Assembly (NCBI GenBank): GCA_018816485.1
Contig: JAHIVL010000038.1
Coordinates: 1-14,725 of the forward strand
Origin: Patescibacteria group bacterium
Lineage (GTDB): Bacteria > Patescibacteriota > Microgenomatia > UBA1400 > PJMF01
Length of the DNA stretch: 14,725 bases
Direction: 5' to 3'
Shown here in pieces: positions 14,343 through 14,725 of this stretch. The stretch's first letter is position 1. Each line of letters begins with the position of its first letter. Made by a program: the position numbers and the translations under genes. The notes beneath the pieces were generated by a model. The model did no database searches. It saw only the letters and a program-made list of their open reading frames with translations, and was not told the origin of the DNA.

Positions 14343-14678
14343 CTAACAAACAACTTCGCCTGGAACTACATCACTATCTGGCTTCAATAAAGCGGCAGTT
14401 TTTAAACCAGCAGCAATCAACATTCCCTGACTAACTACACCCCTTAGTTTTCTTGGCTCAAGATTGGCTAAGTAAACTACAACTTTTCCAACCAAATCTT
14501 CTGGTGAATACCACTCTTTAATTCCAGCCACAACGATACGCTCACCAATCTCCTCACCAACATCTAGGGTGATTTTTAATAATTTATCCGTACCTTCAAC
14601 TTCTTCCGCAAAAATTACTTTTGCTATTCGTAGATCTAGTTTCCCAAAATCATTATATTGAATTTCGTCTTTTATCAT
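14343..14678 (-). CDS. Free-standing tRNA-binding protein (Trbp111 / MetRS beta-like OB fold)
   Basis: A 111-residue protein consisting of one tRNA-binding OB fold, like the C-terminal appendix of methionyl-tRNA synthetase and Aquifex Trbp111. Members bind tRNA without strong sequence specificity, as dimers, and can assist MetRS in trans. Visible family features are FGKLDLRIAKV (11-21), VEGTDKLLKITLDVG (27-41), RIVVAGIKEWYSPEDLVGK (47-65) and the signature NLEPRKLRGVVSQGMLIAA (72-90). It is more like Trbp111 than the CsaA branch of the same fold. The ATG at 14676-14678 follows a purine-rich AAAGAAAGAAGAA stretch that may act as a ribosome site. It lies 72 bases before ftsH. Whether a MetRS catalytic gene lies upstream is outside the window. 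Stop is TAG. Confidence 0.88.
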   Translation of the reverse strand: MIKDEIQYNDFGKLDLRIAKVIFAEEVEGTDKLLKITLDVGEEIGERIVVAGIKEWYSPEDLVGKVVVYLANLEPRKLRGVVSQGMLIAAGLKTAALLKPDSDVVPGEVVC

Positions 14679-14708
14679 TTCTTCTTTCTTTCTACTATTT
14701 TTCTTGGA

Positions 14709-14725
14709 TTAAATAATTAAAAAGC
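14709..14725. repeat. AT-rich arm resembling the nusA leader hairpin arm
   Basis: The last 17 bases, TTAAATAATTAAAAAGC, closely resemble the left arm of the hairpin at 2569-2589 (TTAAATAA, ATTAAAAAAGC with a 4-5 base gap). Here too it lies just upstream of a minus-strand gene. The partner arm, if any, is beyond the window. It may simply be the T-tract side of an upstream gene's terminator. Confidence 0.25.

Noticed and set aside
1..14725. The window as a HindIII clone fragment, since it starts with AAGCTT and ends with AAAAAGC
   Set aside because: Further AAGCTT sites occur inside (near 10425 and 13707), so the edges are probably coincidental.
1..14725. CRISPR array, tRNA or rRNA genes, insertion sequence
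   Set aside because: No regularly spaced direct repeats, cloverleaf-like sequences, rRNA-like stretches or transposase motifs were seen by eye.

Overview
The window is a low-GC, gene-dense bacterial chromosome segment. It most resembles a genome-reduced member of the Candidate Phyla Radiation (Patescibacteria). The evidence is an IF-2 without its N-terminal domains, a short HrcA, a zinc-finger-less DnaJ in the heat-shock operon, a free-standing 5'-3' exonuclease without a polymerase domain, a free-standing Trbp111-like tRNA-binding protein, and no rimP next to nusA. I cannot assign a phylum. TAA, TAG and TGA are all used as stops, so nothing suggests a recoded genetic code.

Layout from left to right. 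All genes are on the minus strand except the glycoside hydrolase. Positions 1-2541 hold nusA followed by infB, which runs off the left edge. Positions 2542-2906 are a 365-base gene-free stretch with a good minus-strand promoter, a compact intrinsic terminator and two long hairpins; together they look like a nusA leader placed after the dnaJ 3' end. Positions 2907-7198 carry the heat-shock operon hrcA-grpE-dnaK-dnaJ. Two CIRCE-like HrcA operators are visible, one on the hrcA promoter and one in the grpE-dnaK gap. Divergent from hrcA, at 7313-8719, is a membrane-anchored GH39-like glycoside hydrolase. Facing it are a GT4 glycosyltransferase (8756-10027), a 5'-3' exonuclease (10067-11068) and ftsH (11065-14270). 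A Trbp111/MetRS-beta-like gene ends the window.

The most striking object is ftsH. A 426-residue intein with a LAGLIDADG homing endonuclease interrupts the AAA+ Walker A motif exactly between the Lys and the Thr of GxxGTGK/T. About 130 bases after the intein the extein shifts frame at a run of five A (minus strand). Walker B, the second region of homology and the zinc protease domain therefore lie in the -1 frame, although they are fully conserved. Splicing plus frame correction would give a normal FtsH of about 642 residues. A single-base error, a recent mutation or a recoding event could each explain this; a C AAA AAC tract with an 8-bp hairpin six bases downstream keeps recoding open.

The genes form a core-housekeeping block: protein quality control (HrcA, GrpE, DnaK, DnaJ, FtsH), transcription and translation factors (NusA, IF-2, a tRNA-binding protein), DNA repair (exonuclease) and two cell-surface carbohydrate enzymes.
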